Below, in pieces: positions 33,549-43,175 of a stretch of DNA of 64,000 nt (positions within the stretch are counted from its first letter, which is position 1; each line of letters opens with the position of its first letter). The notes under the pieces were generated by a model. It saw nothing but the letters and a program-made list of their open reading frames with translations, ran no database searches and was not told the DNA's origin. The stretch lies in contig LDAQ01000007.1 of NCBI GenBank assembly GCA_001028025.1, positions 60,466 through 124,465 of the forward strand, read 5' to 3'. The DNA is from Faecalicatena fissicatena (GTDB lineage: Bacteria; Bacillota; Clostridia; Lachnospirales; Lachnospiraceae). The position numbers and the translations under genes were made by a program.

Positions 33549-33577
33549 AAAACCATGACACATCAGTGAGGTGAAGC

Positions 33578-34303
33578 ATGTTTAGTTATGAGGTTCTGCA
33601 ATCGTTGAATGATTTGGAAATGCTTGTTTACAGCTACATCATGGAGCACAAGGAAGAAGTACAGTATATGACGATCCGGGAGCTGTCTCAGGCCGTGCAT
33701 GTTTCTACATCCACGGTGGTGAGGTTTTGTAAGAAAGCAGGCTGCGATGGTTATTCTGAATTCCGTGTACAGTTTAAAATGTTCCTGAAAGAAGAGAAAG
33801 AGAGTAGAAAGAAGCTGACTTCGGATGATAATATTGATGAAGTCATGAATTTTTTCCATACCGTCACATCCACTGAATATGAAGAACGGATTTCAAGGGC
33901 GGTTCAGGTGATTCAGGATGCGGGACAGCTTATTTTTATCGGGATCGGTACATCCGGTATCTTGGGAAAATACGGAGCGCGGTATTTTTCAAATCTGGGA
34001 AAATACAGCCAGTATATTGAAGATCCTTATTACCCTGTCCGGGCGGATCTGGAGGACACCGTGGTGATCGCACTGTCTGAATCGGGGGAGACGCAGGAGA
34101 TTGTAAAGCTGGCAGGGAGGTTCAAGGAGCATCACTGCAGACTTGTAAGTATCACCAATGGCTCGGGATGTACACTGGCGAAGATGGCTGACTGTCCTCT
34201 GGCATATTATGTGTCAGAGCGTAAGATTAAGGAAGAATATAACATCACCACGCAGGTTCCGGTGCTGTATCTGATAGAGACCATGGGAAGGCGGCTTTCA
34301 TAG
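33578..34303 (+). CDS. MurR/RpiR-family transcriptional regulator
   Basis: A 241-residue regulator: N-terminal helix-turn-helix (MTIRELSQAVHVSTSTVVRFCKKAG) and C-terminal SIS sugar-phosphate isomerase-like domain (LIFIGIGTSGILGKYGARYF; VVIALSESGETQEIVKLAG), which binds a phosphosugar. It is placed before a beta-glucoside PTS and a 6-phospho-beta-glucosidase, so a phosphorylated beta-glucoside is the likely effector. The RBS is GTGAGGTG. A terminator overlapping the stop separates it from the PTS genes. Confidence 0.93.
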   Translation: MFSYEVLQSLNDLEMLVYSYIMEHKEEVQYMTIRELSQAVHVSTSTVVRFCKKAGCDGYSEFRVQFKMFLKEEKESRKKLTSDDNIDEVMNFFHTVTSTEYEERISRAVQVIQDAGQLIFIGIGTSGILGKYGARYFSNLGKYSQYIEDPYYPVRADLEDTVVIALSESGETQEIVKLAGRFKEHHCRLVSITNGSGCTLAKMADCPLAYYVSERKIKEEYNITTQVPVLYLIETMGRRLS

Positions 34304-34317
34304 CCGTCTTTTTCTTT
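34288..34317 (+). terminator. Terminator overlapping the end of the RpiR gene
   Basis: AAGGCGGCT and AGCCGTCTT enclose the stop codon region and are followed by TTTTCTTTATT. The next 270 bp up to the PTS gene contain a TATAAT at 34518-34523 (a -35 element is unclear) and AAATTTCT direct repeats near 34453 and 34482, which may be regulator sites. Confidence 0.75.
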
Positions 34318-34573
34318 ATTTCATGGGAAAATGCGTTCTATGAAATTGAAAAAACCTCCCGGCGGGATGCGAACTTCAGCGATGCGGCCGTTGCAGACGA
34401 AACTCGGTTTTATATATCATTAGCAGAAAACACCCTGTATTTTTTCTGAAACAAATTTCTTCCATGCATATAAATTTCTAAAGAACATGAAATACTATGA
34501 ATTTGAAAGATATTATGTATAATGAAAATTACAAAGCAACCGGTGTGAAAATGAGAAGAAAGGGGTAGCTGAA

Positions 34574-36490
34574 ATGGCTATTGATTATGGGAAAACCGCC
34601 AGGGAACTGGTTCAGGAACTGGGCGGCGATGAAAATATAACAAATGTTGCACACTGTGCAACAAGACTTCGTTTTATCTTAAAGGATGAAACGATTGTGG
34701 ATACTGCAAAAGTATCCAAGATTCCGGGGGTTATCACAACGGTGCAGGCGGGAGGCCAGTTCCAGGTTGTTATCGGAAATCACGTAAAAGATGCATACGA
34801 GCAGGTGCTGAAACTGGTATCCATTGATGAGAAACAGGCGAAAGATACAGGGAAAAAGGGCGGCATATTCAGCCGGATTATCGACATCATATCCAGTATC
34901 TTCGCCCCATTTTTATACACCCTCGCGGCATGTGGTATCCTCCAGGGAATTCTGGGCATATTCGTGGCCATGAATGCGATTGATACAACGGGCGGGACCT
35001 ATCAGATACTCAATTTCATCTCCTGGACGGCATTTACTTTCCTGCCGGTCCTGATTGCAGTAACCGCATCCAAAAAATTCGGGGTAAATACATTCGTGGC
35101 AGTCGTGATTGCCTGTGCACTTGTAAGCCCCGACTATATCAATATGGTAAATGCGGGACAGGATGTTTATTTCCTTGGAATTAAAGTACAGCTTTTAAGC
35201 TACACATCCTCCGTTATCCCGATTATTCTTTCTATATGGATTGCATCCTATGTACAGAAGTTTTTTGACAAATACCTGCCGATCGTAGTGAGAAATCTGT
35301 TTTCGCCCATGTTTACGATCGTGATCATGGTTCCGCTGACGCTGCTGGCATTTGGGCCGATCGGTAATACCATCGGAGGTGCAATTGGCGGGGCATACAA
35401 TTATCTGTACGGTTTAAGCCCGATTGTGGCAGGTGTAATCGTAGGTGGCCTGTGGGAAGTACTGGTTATCTTCGGCGTGCACTGGGGGATTACACCGGTT
35501 ACCGTAGGAAATTATGCGAACCTGGGGTACGACACATTTACCGGGCTTCAGGCCTCGGCCGTATTTTCCCAGGCGGGAGCCGCGCTGGGCGTATTCCTGA
35601 AGACAAAGGACAAAGACATGAAAGGTGTATCACTTTCTGCAGCGGTAACCGGACTTTTCGGTATCACAGAGCCGGCCATTTACGGTGTAAACCTGCGGCT
35701 CAAGAAGCCGATGATCTGCGGATGCGTGGCAGGTGCCGTCGGCGGCGGTATCGCAGGAGCTTTCAATGCCGTATCATGGGGATACAACATGCCGGGTATC
35801 GCAACACTTCCGGCCTACTTTAAAGCAGGTCACATGACGCAGTTTACCGGCCTTCTGATTTCCATCGTTGTAGCATTTGTTCTGGGAATTGTACTGACCT
35901 ATATCGTAGGATTCGATGAGGATGTGCCGGAAAATGCAATCGAAGAAAAGAGCGGCGCTTTCTCAAATCAGGCAAAGGAAGAAACAGACAGCGCTTCAAA
36001 ATTAACAGAAACCAGAATCCAGGGACAGAGGATCGAGATGGGAAGTCCGGTAAAAGGAAGGACAATTCCACTTTCACAGGTAAAAGATGAGGCATTCGCA
36101 TCTGCAGCAATGGGAGACGGGCTCGCCATCCTCCCATCGGAGGGTAAGATCTATGCCCCCCTCGACGGAACCGCAGAAGCCGTGTTCCCGACCGGACATG
36201 CGGTGGGGCTTGTAACCGAGGCAGGAAGAGAAATCCTGATCCATATAGGAATCGACACCGTTCAGCTGGACGGAAAAGGATTCCAGGCACATGTGAAGCA
36301 GGGAGACCGTGTGAAAAAAGGCGATCTCCTGGTCGAATTCGATCCGGAACTGATTCGAAAAGAGGGATATGACCCGACCGTAATTTATATCATTACCGAC
36401 ATGGATCAGGTGACGAATCTGGAGGTCAGGACAAACCAGAATATAGAAGCACTGGAAACGGTTATGTTTGCAGAAGGAAAGGAGCATTAA
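34574..36490 (+). CDS. PTS beta-glucoside transporter EIIBCA
   Basis: A 638-residue BglP/BglF-type permease with domain order B-C-A. EIIB has phospho-acceptor Cys28 in NVAHCATRLRF; EIIC spans about residues 105-455 with roughly ten helices and GLFGITEPAIYGVNLRLKKP; EIIA follows a charged linker near 480 with His542 (PTGHAVGL) and the phosphorylated His557 (LIHIGIDTV). It takes up and phosphorylates aryl- or oligo-beta-glucosides. It is immediately followed by the glucosidase gene. No BglG antiterminator gene is present; control is more likely through the RpiR protein. Confidence 0.95.
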   Translation: MAIDYGKTARELVQELGGDENITNVAHCATRLRFILKDETIVDTAKVSKIPGVITTVQAGGQFQVVIGNHVKDAYEQVLKLVSIDEKQAKDTGKKGGIFSRIIDIISSIFAPFLYTLAACGILQGILGIFVAMNAIDTTGGTYQILNFISWTAFTFLPVLIAVTASKKFGVNTFVAVVIACALVSPDYINMVNAGQDVYFLGIKVQLLSYTSSVIPIILSIWIASYVQKFFDKYLPIVVRNLFSPMFTIVIMVPLTLLAFGPIGNTIGGAIGGAYNYLYGLSPIVAGVIVGGLWEVLVIFGVHWGITPVTVGNYANLGYDTFTGLQASAVFSQAGAALGVFLKTKDKDMKGVSLSAAVTGLFGITEPAIYGVNLRLKKPMICGCVAGAVGGGIAGAFNAVSWGYNMPGIATLPAYFKAGHMTQFTGLLISIVVAFVLGIVLTYIVGFDEDVPENAIEEKSGAFSNQAKEETDSASKLTETRIQGQRIEMGSPVKGRTIPLSQVKDEAFASAAMGDGLAILPSEGKIYAPLDGTAEAVFPTGHAVGLVTEAGREILIHIGIDTVQLDGKGFQAHVKQGDRVKKGDLLVEFDPELIRKEGYDPTVIYIITDMDQVTNLEVRTNQNIEALETVMFAEGKEH

Positions 36491-36491
36491 G

Positions 36492-37922
36492 ATGGAAAGA
36501 TTACCCGATGATTTTCTCTGGGGCGGCGCAGTGGCTGCCCATCAGGTTGAAGGCGGATGGAATGAAGGCGGCAAAGGCGTCAGCATTGTGGATGTACTGA
36601 CCGGGGGAGCGCACGGCGTAGACCGGAGAATCACAGATAATATACAGCGGGACTGCTACTATCCAAACCATGAAGCAGTGGATTTTTATCATCACTATAA
36701 AGAGGACATTAAGCTGTTCGCCGAAATGGGTTTCAAATGTTTCCGAACATCCATTGCCTGGACCAGGATCTTCCCTCTGGGAGATGAAGAGACTCCGAAT
36801 GAAGCAGGACTCGAATTTTACGATGACCTTTTTGATGAGCTATTAAAATACAACATTCAGCCAGTGGTGACCCTGTCCCATTTTGAAATGCCGTACCATC
36901 TTGTAAAAAAATACGGCGGGTGGAAAAACCGTAAACTGATTGATTTCTTTGTAAGATATGCAGTAACTGTTATGGAACGGTATAAGGATAAGGTTAAATA
37001 CTGGATGACCTTTAATGAGATCAATAACCAGAAAAATTATAAATATCCTCTGTTCGGGTACACCTGCTCCGGAGTGATTTTCACAAAGGAGGAGAACCCG
37101 GAGGAATGTATGTACCAGGTAGTGCATCATGAACTGGTGGCCAGCGCGCTTGCAGTCAGGAAGGGTCATGAGATTAACCCGGATTTTCAGATCGGATGTA
37201 TGGTGGCCTGTGTGCCAGTCTATCCATATTCCTGCCACCCGGACGATATGATGTACTCCGTGGAAGCCATGCATGACCGCTACCTGTTCGGAGACGTCCA
37301 TGTGCGCGGCGAATATCCTTCCTATATCTACAGGGAATGGAAGAGAAAAGGTTTTTCTATTAAAATGGAGCCGGAAGACGCGGAGATCCTCAAAGAAGGT
37401 ACAGTCGACTACGTAGGACTGAGCTACTATATGACCAACGCAGTCAAAGCAGATGTGGTCAGGGAAGGAAATGGTCTGGACGGTTTTCCGGGAAGCGTCA
37501 GCAACCCGTTTGTAAAAAAGAGTGACTGGGGCTGGCAGATTGATCCAGTCGGCCTGAGGTACGCTCTGAATCTGTTGTATGAGAGATACCAAAAGCCATT
37601 ATTTATAGTAGAAAATGGTTTTGGCGCTGTGGATGAAGTAAAACCGGACGGAACGATAGAAGATGATTACAGAATTCTCTACTTGAAAGAACATATCCGG
37701 GAGATGAAAAAAGCAGTGCTCCAAGATGGCGTGGACTTAATCGGATACACACCGTGGGGGTGCATAGACTGCATATCCTTTACAACCGGGGAGATGAAAA
37801 AACGTTATGGATTTATCTATGTGGATAAGGACAATCAAGGGAACGGTACGCTTGAAAGAAAAAAGAAAAAATCTTTCTCCTGGTATAAAGATGTAATCAA
37901 AAGCAACGGAGAAATTTTATAG
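36492..37922 (+). CDS. 6-phospho-beta-glucosidase, GH1 family
   Basis: A 476-residue GH1 enzyme. LPDDFLWGGAVAAHQVEGGW opens the barrel; the acid/base Glu176 is in TFNEIN and the nucleophile Glu374 in IVENGFG. It hydrolyses phosphorylated beta-glucosides supplied by the PTS. The ATG at 36492 stands one base after the PTS stop and uses AAAGGAG inside the PTS gene; an upstream in-frame ATG at 36468 overlaps the PTS gene without ribosome site. Confidence 0.95.
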   Translation: MERLPDDFLWGGAVAAHQVEGGWNEGGKGVSIVDVLTGGAHGVDRRITDNIQRDCYYPNHEAVDFYHHYKEDIKLFAEMGFKCFRTSIAWTRIFPLGDEETPNEAGLEFYDDLFDELLKYNIQPVVTLSHFEMPYHLVKKYGGWKNRKLIDFFVRYAVTVMERYKDKVKYWMTFNEINNQKNYKYPLFGYTCSGVIFTKEENPEECMYQVVHHELVASALAVRKGHEINPDFQIGCMVACVPVYPYSCHPDDMMYSVEAMHDRYLFGDVHVRGEYPSYIYREWKRKGFSIKMEPEDAEILKEGTVDYVGLSYYMTNAVKADVVREGNGLDGFPGSVSNPFVKKSDWGWQIDPVGLRYALNLLYERYQKPLFIVENGFGAVDEVKPDGTIEDDYRILYLKEHIREMKKAVLQDGVDLIGYTPWGCIDCISFTTGEMKKRYGFIYVDKDNQGNGTLERKKKKSFSWYKDVIKSNGEIL

Positions 37923-38012
37923 AGCCAGATAAGGATTCTGGGGGTTGTTGAAACAGCGGCATAACACAACAGAATATTACGGCAGCAAATACAGCGGTAC
38001 AGCACAGAAATT

Positions 38013-38041
38013 TTGACAAATTCCGCAGCATATGTTAGAAT
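38013..38041 (+). promoter_or_regulatory. Promoter of the molybdenum hydroxylase operon
   Basis: TTGACA (38013-38018) and TAGAAT (38036-38041) with 17-bp spacing. Transcription would begin near 38049, almost at the base of the terminator hairpin that follows. Confidence 0.7.
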
Positions 38042-38053
38042 AAAAAAAGTACG

Positions 38054-38090
38054 AGGTGTAAATGACAGATAGCATTTGCACCTTTTTTTC
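38054..38090 (+). terminator. Promoter-proximal terminator (attenuator) before the molybdenum hydroxylase genes
   Basis: AGGTGTAAATG (38054-38064) pairs with CATTTGCACCT (38073-38083) and is followed by seven T residues. It also serves as an end for the upstream PTS-glucosidase transcript. A transcript from the promoter at 38013 would be only about 40 nt unless the hairpin is bypassed. Confidence 0.75.
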
Positions 38091-38138
38091 GCGCAGAGCG
38101 AGAATTTCAGATAACAGAGTGTTGAAAGGAGAACGGTT

Positions 38139-38954
38139 TTGCTTACGATTAATCATTATATAAAAGCAAAAACACTGGAAGAGGCATACGAGCTGAACCA
38201 GGCCAGGAATGCGCGCATCATGGGTGGAATGATGTGGATGCGGCTGGGCAATGCGAAGGTACAGACAATTATAGATATATCAGGCCTGGGGCTGGACCAG
38301 ATTGAGGAGACGGAGCATGTATTCAGGATCGGGGCTATGTGCAGTCTGCGTCAGCTGGAACTCCACGAGGGGCTAAAGGAGATGTATGGTGATGCAATTG
38401 CAGAGTCCGTGCGCCATATAGTAGGAGTGCAGTTTCGGAACCAGGCGACCGTAGGCGGCAGCATTTACGGCAGATTCGGTTTTTCGGACGTGCTGACATG
38501 CCTGCTTGCACTGGATACGTTTGTGGAGCTGTATGATGGTGGGACAATCCGTCTGTCCGAATTTGTAAATAAAAAGCGGGACAAAGATATTCTTGTCTCT
38601 ATTATCATAAGAAAAAGTGACAGGAAACTCCGTTATTCCTCTGTCCGCAGGACGAAAACTGACTTCCCCGTGCTCTCCTGCGCGGTAGTAACCGGACCGG
38701 TGCATGGAAAGGAAACCTGGTATTTTTCTGTAGGGGCCAGGCCCATGAAAGCGGCAGTACTGGAAAAAGAGTGGGAGATCCCGGAGGACCTTAAAGAAGA
38801 GGAACTGGCTGGATATGCAAAAGAAGCGGCAGCAGGATTTACTTACGGTACCAACATGCGGGGCAGTGCAGGTTACAGGCGCCATCTGGCCGAAGTACTG
38901 ATCTTGCGTGCCATGCGGTCCATTCTGGCAGACCGGACACAGGAGGGAAAATAG
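38139..38954 (+). CDS. Molybdenum hydroxylase FAD-binding subunit
   Basis: A 271-residue protein of the CO dehydrogenase medium-subunit/XdhB family: IMGGMMWMRLG and TVGGSIYGRFGFSD are the FAD-contacting segments, and the C-terminal FAD-linked domain follows. Start codon TTG at 38139 with AAAGGAG 8 bases upstream. It passes electrons from the iron-sulfur subunit to NAD or another acceptor. First of three overlapping or abutting genes that encode the complete enzyme. Confidence 0.9.
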   Translation: MLTINHYIKAKTLEEAYELNQARNARIMGGMMWMRLGNAKVQTIIDISGLGLDQIEETEHVFRIGAMCSLRQLELHEGLKEMYGDAIAESVRHIVGVQFRNQATVGGSIYGRFGFSDVLTCLLALDTFVELYDGGTIRLSEFVNKKRDKDILVSIIIRKSDRKLRYSSVRRTKTDFPVLSCAVVTGPVHGKETWYFSVGARPMKAAVLEKEWEIPEDLKEEELAGYAKEAAAGFTYGTNMRGSAGYRRHLAEVLILRAMRSILADRTQEGK

Positions 38955-39422
38955 ATGGAAGTAAAATTTATTTTAAACGGGAAACAGGCCTGCGTGGAAG
39001 CAGCGGGCGATACCATTCTTCTGGATGTATTGAGAGAACTCGGATGCCATAGTGTAAAATGTGGCTGTGAAACAACAAACTGCGGGCTCTGTACCGTATG
39101 GATCGACGGAAAATCCCGCCTGTCCTGCTCCATTCTGGCAGCGAGCGTGGAAGGGCAGGAAGTAACAACATTGGAAGGTGTTAAAGAAGAGGCAGAGGAG
39201 TTTGGAACATTTCTTGCAAATGAAGGCGCAGAACAGTGTGGCTTCTGTTCCCCCGGTTTTATTATGAATGTGCTGTCTATGGTGCGTGAACTGGAAGATC
39301 CGGATACAGAAGAAATCAAAGAATATCTGGCCGGCAATCTGTGCCGGTGTACCGGATATATGGGGCAGCTGCGTGCAATCAGGAAGTATTTACAGTGGAA
39401 AAAAGAGGAGGTGCGTTCATGA
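38955..39422 (+). CDS. Molybdenum hydroxylase (2Fe-2S) subunit
   Basis: A 155-residue ferredoxin-like subunit with a plant-type cluster (CGCETTNCGLC ... RLSC, residues about 36-58) and a second helical cluster domain (CGFCSPGF near 96, LCRCTGY near 131). ATG follows the FAD subunit stop directly, and its end overlaps the molybdopterin subunit start. It links the molybdenum centre to FAD. Confidence 0.95.
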   Translation: MEVKFILNGKQACVEAAGDTILLDVLRELGCHSVKCGCETTNCGLCTVWIDGKSRLSCSILAASVEGQEVTTLEGVKEEAEEFGTFLANEGAEQCGFCSPGFIMNVLSMVRELEDPDTEEIKEYLAGNLCRCTGYMGQLRAIRKYLQWKKEEVRS

Positions 39423-41689
39423 GAGTCGTTAACCAGCCCGTACCAAAAGTAGATTCACAGGCACTGGTGACCGGAAAAGGCGTATACACGGATGATCTGG
39501 CACCGGCTGACTGCCTGATTGTAAAAGTGCTGAGAAGTCCCCATGCACATGCTCTGATCAAGGATATAAACCTCACAAGGGCCGAGGCCGTTCCGGGGAT
39601 TGAATGTATACTGACTTATAAAGACTGCCCGGACAGGCGTTTCACAATGGCCGGCCAGACGTATCCGGAACCAAGTCCATATGACCGGCTGATTCTGGAG
39701 CAGCGTGTCCGTTTTGTGGGAGATGCAGTTGCCATTATAGCAGGTGAAAGCAAAGAAGCAGTCAGTAAAGCCATGAAACTGATCAAGGTCAAATACGAGG
39801 TACTGGAGCCTGTTCTGGATTTCAGAAAGGCGAAGGACAATCCAGTTCTTGTGCATCCGGAGGAAAACTGGAAGAGTCTCTGCCCCGTCGGCGCGGACAA
39901 CAAGAGAAATCTGTGTGCCCACGAGGAGGATTCCCAGGGAGATATTGAGGCAGTGCTTGCGGATTGCGAATACGTTATAGACAGAACCTATCATACCAAA
40001 GCAAATCAGCAGGCAATGATGGAGACATTTAGAACATGCACGTATCTGGACACATACGGCAGGCTTAATATACTTTCATCCACCCAGATTCCGTTCCATG
40101 TCAGAAGAATTCTGGCCACGGCCCTGGATGTGCCGAAGTCAAAAATACGTGTGATCAAGCCCAGAATCGGCGGCGGTTTTGGCGCAAAGCAGACGGTGGT
40201 AACCGAGGTCTATCCGGCTCTGGTAACATGGAAGACCGGGAAACCGGCGAAGATTATCTATACGAGAGAAGAGTCCTTTATTGCGTCTTCACCAAGACAT
40301 GAGATGGAGGTCCATGTCCGTGTAGGCGCAGATAAGGCGGGGATTATCAAAGGGATTGACGTCTATACACTGTCAAATACGGGGGCATTCGGGGAGCACG
40401 GTCCGACTACGGTGGGGCTTTCCGGCCATAAGTCTATCCCTCTCTATGGAAAGGCGGAAGCATTCCGCTTTGTCTATGACGTGGTCTATACAAATGTTAT
40501 GTCCGCGGGAGCTTATAGGGGATATGGGGCTACCCAGGGGATTTTTGCAGTGGAGTCCGCTGTCAATGAACTTGCGGCAAAACTGGGCATGGACCCGGTT
40601 ACACTGCGCGAGCTTAATATGGTAAAAGAAGGCCAGAAAATGCCTGCCTATTATGGAGAAACGGCCAACAGCTGTGCACTGGACCGCTGTCTGAAACGGG
40701 CAAAAGAGATGATAGACTGGGATAACAAATATCCATGCCGCGATATGGGCAACGGGAAAGTCCGGGGTGTTGGAGTCGCGATGGCAATGCAGGGTTCAGG
40801 AATCTCAGCCGTAGACACGGCGTCCGTGGGTATCAGGGTAAATGACGACGGTTTTTACAGCCTCATGATAGGGGCTACGGATATGGGAACCGGATGTGAT
40901 ACCATATTGGCACAGATGGCAGCAGAATGTCTGGAGTGTGAGCTGGAGGACATCATTGTGCATGGAGTCGATACCGATTCTTCTCCATATGACTGCGGTT
41001 CTTATGCGTCCAGTACCACCTACGTGACAGGCATGGCAGTCGTAAAGACCTGTGAGACACTGCGGGAGAAGATCTGTGCCAGAGGGGCCGCGTATCTGGG
41101 CTGCTCTTTGGAAGATGTCGAATTCGACGGAGAAAAAGTGCTGGATCTGAAGAATGGCAGGAGCATATCAAGAGCAGATATCGGCAATCGGGTTATGTGC
41201 AATAACGAGCAAGCGCTCTATGCCAGCGAGGCATTTACCTCACCGGTATCCCCGCCGCCATTTATGGTAGGAATGGCGGAAGTGGAGATCGACAAAGAGA
41301 CGGGACAGCTGGAGCTGATAGATTATGCCGCAGTAGTAGATTGTGGAACCGTAGTCAATCCAAACCTGGCCAGGATCCAGACAGAAGGAGGAATCGCTCA
41401 GGGAATTGGCATGGCCCTCTACGAGGACATTGTTTACAATGAAAAAGGTAAGAATTACAGTAATTCTTTCATGCAGTATAAAATCCCGAGCCGGCTGGAT
41501 GTCGGCGACATCTGGGTGGAGTTCGAGAGCAGCTATGAGCCGACCGGACCTTTCGGGGCGAAATCCATAGGCGAGATCGTTATTAATACACCGCCGCCGG
41601 CGATTGCAAACGCAGTGCAGAATGCGACGGGAGTCATCGTGCGTGAACTGCCTATAGATGCGGAAAAGATTTACAGGGGGATGCGGTAA
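39419..41689 (+). CDS. Molybdenum hydroxylase large (molybdopterin-binding) subunit, xanthine dehydrogenase family
   Basis: A 756-residue large subunit with IGGGFGAKQ near residue 247, GAYRGYGATQG near 363, GATDMGTG near 480, and GPFGAKSIGE near 705 with the active-site glutamate. The ATG overlaps the preceding stop, with GAGGAGGTG upstream. Family members hydroxylate purines, nicotinate or aldehydes; several clostridial ones are selenium-dependent, but the selenium-labile ligand is not encoded and no maturation genes (yqeB/yqeC, selD) are nearby. Substrate unknown; purine is a reasonable guess. Confidence 0.92.
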   Translation: MRVVNQPVPKVDSQALVTGKGVYTDDLAPADCLIVKVLRSPHAHALIKDINLTRAEAVPGIECILTYKDCPDRRFTMAGQTYPEPSPYDRLILEQRVRFVGDAVAIIAGESKEAVSKAMKLIKVKYEVLEPVLDFRKAKDNPVLVHPEENWKSLCPVGADNKRNLCAHEEDSQGDIEAVLADCEYVIDRTYHTKANQQAMMETFRTCTYLDTYGRLNILSSTQIPFHVRRILATALDVPKSKIRVIKPRIGGGFGAKQTVVTEVYPALVTWKTGKPAKIIYTREESFIASSPRHEMEVHVRVGADKAGIIKGIDVYTLSNTGAFGEHGPTTVGLSGHKSIPLYGKAEAFRFVYDVVYTNVMSAGAYRGYGATQGIFAVESAVNELAAKLGMDPVTLRELNMVKEGQKMPAYYGETANSCALDRCLKRAKEMIDWDNKYPCRDMGNGKVRGVGVAMAMQGSGISAVDTASVGIRVNDDGFYSLMIGATDMGTGCDTILAQMAAECLECELEDIIVHGVDTDSSPYDCGSYASSTTYVTGMAVVKTCETLREKICARGAAYLGCSLEDVEFDGEKVLDLKNGRSISRADIGNRVMCNNEQALYASEAFTSPVSPPPFMVGMAEVEIDKETGQLELIDYAAVVDCGTVVNPNLARIQTEGGIAQGIGMALYEDIVYNEKGKNYSNSFMQYKIPSRLDVGDIWVEFESSYEPTGPFGAKSIGEIVINTPPPAIANAVQNATGVIVRELPIDAEKIYRGMR

Positions 41690-41781
41690 GTCAGGCAGCC
41701 AGAGAGCGCCTGCCCTGAGAGGTGAACCTGCCCCAGTGCGGGAAACAGGGGATGCCCTTTTCCTGAGTACATTACTTATAG

Positions 41782-41830
41782 AAAACGGCTAAATGGAGAT
41801 CCAATCGGATATCCATTTAACCGTTTTTTA
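41782..41830. terminator. Bidirectional terminator between the hydroxylase operon and glycerol dehydrogenase
   Basis: AAACGGCTAAATGGA pairs with TCCATTTAACCGTTT, followed by TTTTTAATT on the plus strand and preceded by an A-run for the minus strand. It sits between convergent genes. Confidence 0.8.
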
Positions 41831-41861
41831 ATTATATTTTATGCTTTCAAACAGGGGAGCT

Positions 41862-42962
41862 CTAATCTTCTCCTAAAAAGTAACGTCCGTATGCGTCTGC
41901 CGCTTTGATTGCTGCACATACACTTTCCGGAGTGACTTCAAAAGGCATGTTATGTAAAGTGTCTGTCTCTGCGCATGCTGCCGCTGCAACTGCCATGAGC
42001 TTTTCATCGGTTACTTCTTTGATCCCAAGTTCTTTTAATGTTACAGGAAGTCCCAGTTCGATGCAGAAATCAATGATTTCCTGCAGCTCTTCTGCCGGAA
42101 TATTTTCGAGTACAAGCTGAGTGATTGTTCCGAATGCTACTTTTTCACCGTGGTACATGTGGTGGCAGTCTTCCAGTACTGTCAGGCCGTTGTGGATCGC
42201 ATGTGCTCCGGCAAGTCCGCCGCTCTCAAAGCCGATTCCGCTCAGCAGGGTGTTGGCCTCAATTACTTTTTCTACGGCTGTAGTGCATGCTCCGGCTTCC
42301 AGGGCAAGTTTAGCTTTTACACCTTCCTCCATCAAAGTGTCAAAACATAATCTGGCCAGAGCCATTGCTGCGGAAGTTACTTTGCCGCCTGCGCAGGTGG
42401 ATGCTCCCTTTGCCTGTACGGCTCTTGCCTCAAAATATGTAGCGAGAGCATCTCCCATACCGGATACTGTTAAACGCACCGGAGATTTGGAGATGATATC
42501 TGTATCCATCAATACCATGTTCGGATTGGCCGGAAGGAATAAGTACTCCTCAAATACGCCTTCGTCTGTGTAGATAACAGAAAGCGCGCTGCATGGAGCA
42601 TCTGTGGATGCAATGGTGGGGCAGACGAGAACCGGTGTATGTCCATAATATGCAACTGCTTTAGCCGTATCCAGAATCTTGCCGCCGCCGATCCCGATTA
42701 CAAGATCACAATGTTCCTTTTTCAGTATCTCTGTCAGGCGGTTGATCTCATTTTTGCTGCATTCACCGTTAAAATAATCGTATATGATTTCAAAATCCTG
42801 ACCTGCAAAGCTGCTGTCAATAATATTCCCGATACGTTTGTAGCCGGATGCTGTAATAAGAACCAATGCTTTTTTCCCATATACCTTTGCGTAGCTGCAG
42901 AGCTTTGCCATTTCTTTAGAACCCTGTACGTATTTACCTGGGCTGATTAAAATATTAGCCAT
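41862..42962 (-). CDS. gldA: Glycerol dehydrogenase
   Basis: A 366-residue iron-containing-type dehydrogenase of the GldA group: VIGIGGGKILDTAKAVAYY binds NAD, TDAPCSALSV has the metal aspartate, and GGLAGAHAIHNGL and YHGEKVAFGT supply the two histidine ligands. It oxidises glycerol to dihydroxyacetone, or reduces small ketols, with NAD(H) and a divalent metal. The start at 42962 follows AGGAGG; the longer upstream frame is AT-rich and unlikely. No dihydroxyacetone kinase is next to it; it stands alone. Confidence 0.93.
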   Translation of the reverse strand: MANILISPGKYVQGSKEMAKLCSYAKVYGKKALVLITASGYKRIGNIIDSSFAGQDFEIIYDYFNGECSKNEINRLTEILKKEHCDLVIGIGGGKILDTAKAVAYYGHTPVLVCPTIASTDAPCSALSVIYTDEGVFEEYLFLPANPNMVLMDTDIISKSPVRLTVSGMGDALATYFEARAVQAKGASTCAGGKVTSAAMALARLCFDTLMEEGVKAKLALEAGACTTAVEKVIEANTLLSGIGFESGGLAGAHAIHNGLTVLEDCHHMYHGEKVAFGTITQLVLENIPAEELQEIIDFCIELGLPVTLKELGIKEVTDEKLMAVAAAACAETDTLHNMPFEVTPESVCAAIKAADAYGRYFLGED

Positions 42963-43071
42963 TTGTATACCTCCTGTTATAACCAAGTGTGTTATTTTTT
43001 TGACAATCATATTATGCACTGATTCTTTTATAATGTCAATCCAATGCAAAAAAAATTCTCTAATATAAACA

Positions 43072-43137
43072 CCTTCCGAATGGAATGTACACGCAGTGAG
43101 GCGGGCAGATACCATGCTGTGCATTCCATTCGGAAGG
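43072..43137. repeat. 16-bp perfect inverted repeat after the GNAT gene
   Basis: CCTTCCGAATGGAATG (43072-43087) and CATTCCATTCGGAAGG (43122-43137) are exact complements around a 34-base loop. It lies between two minus-strand genes; an A-run at 43048-43056 gives a T-run only about 15 bases beyond the stem on the minus strand, so it may be a terminator of the GNAT gene. Confidence 0.6.
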
Positions 43138-43175
43138 CGTGGATTTTGTGAGCTGCCCTGTCTGCAGGCAGCTGA

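Noticed and set aside
39419..41689. Calling the hydroxylase xdhA with purine substrate or selenium dependence
   Set aside because: The motifs show only the family; no selenium maturation or purine genes are adjacent.
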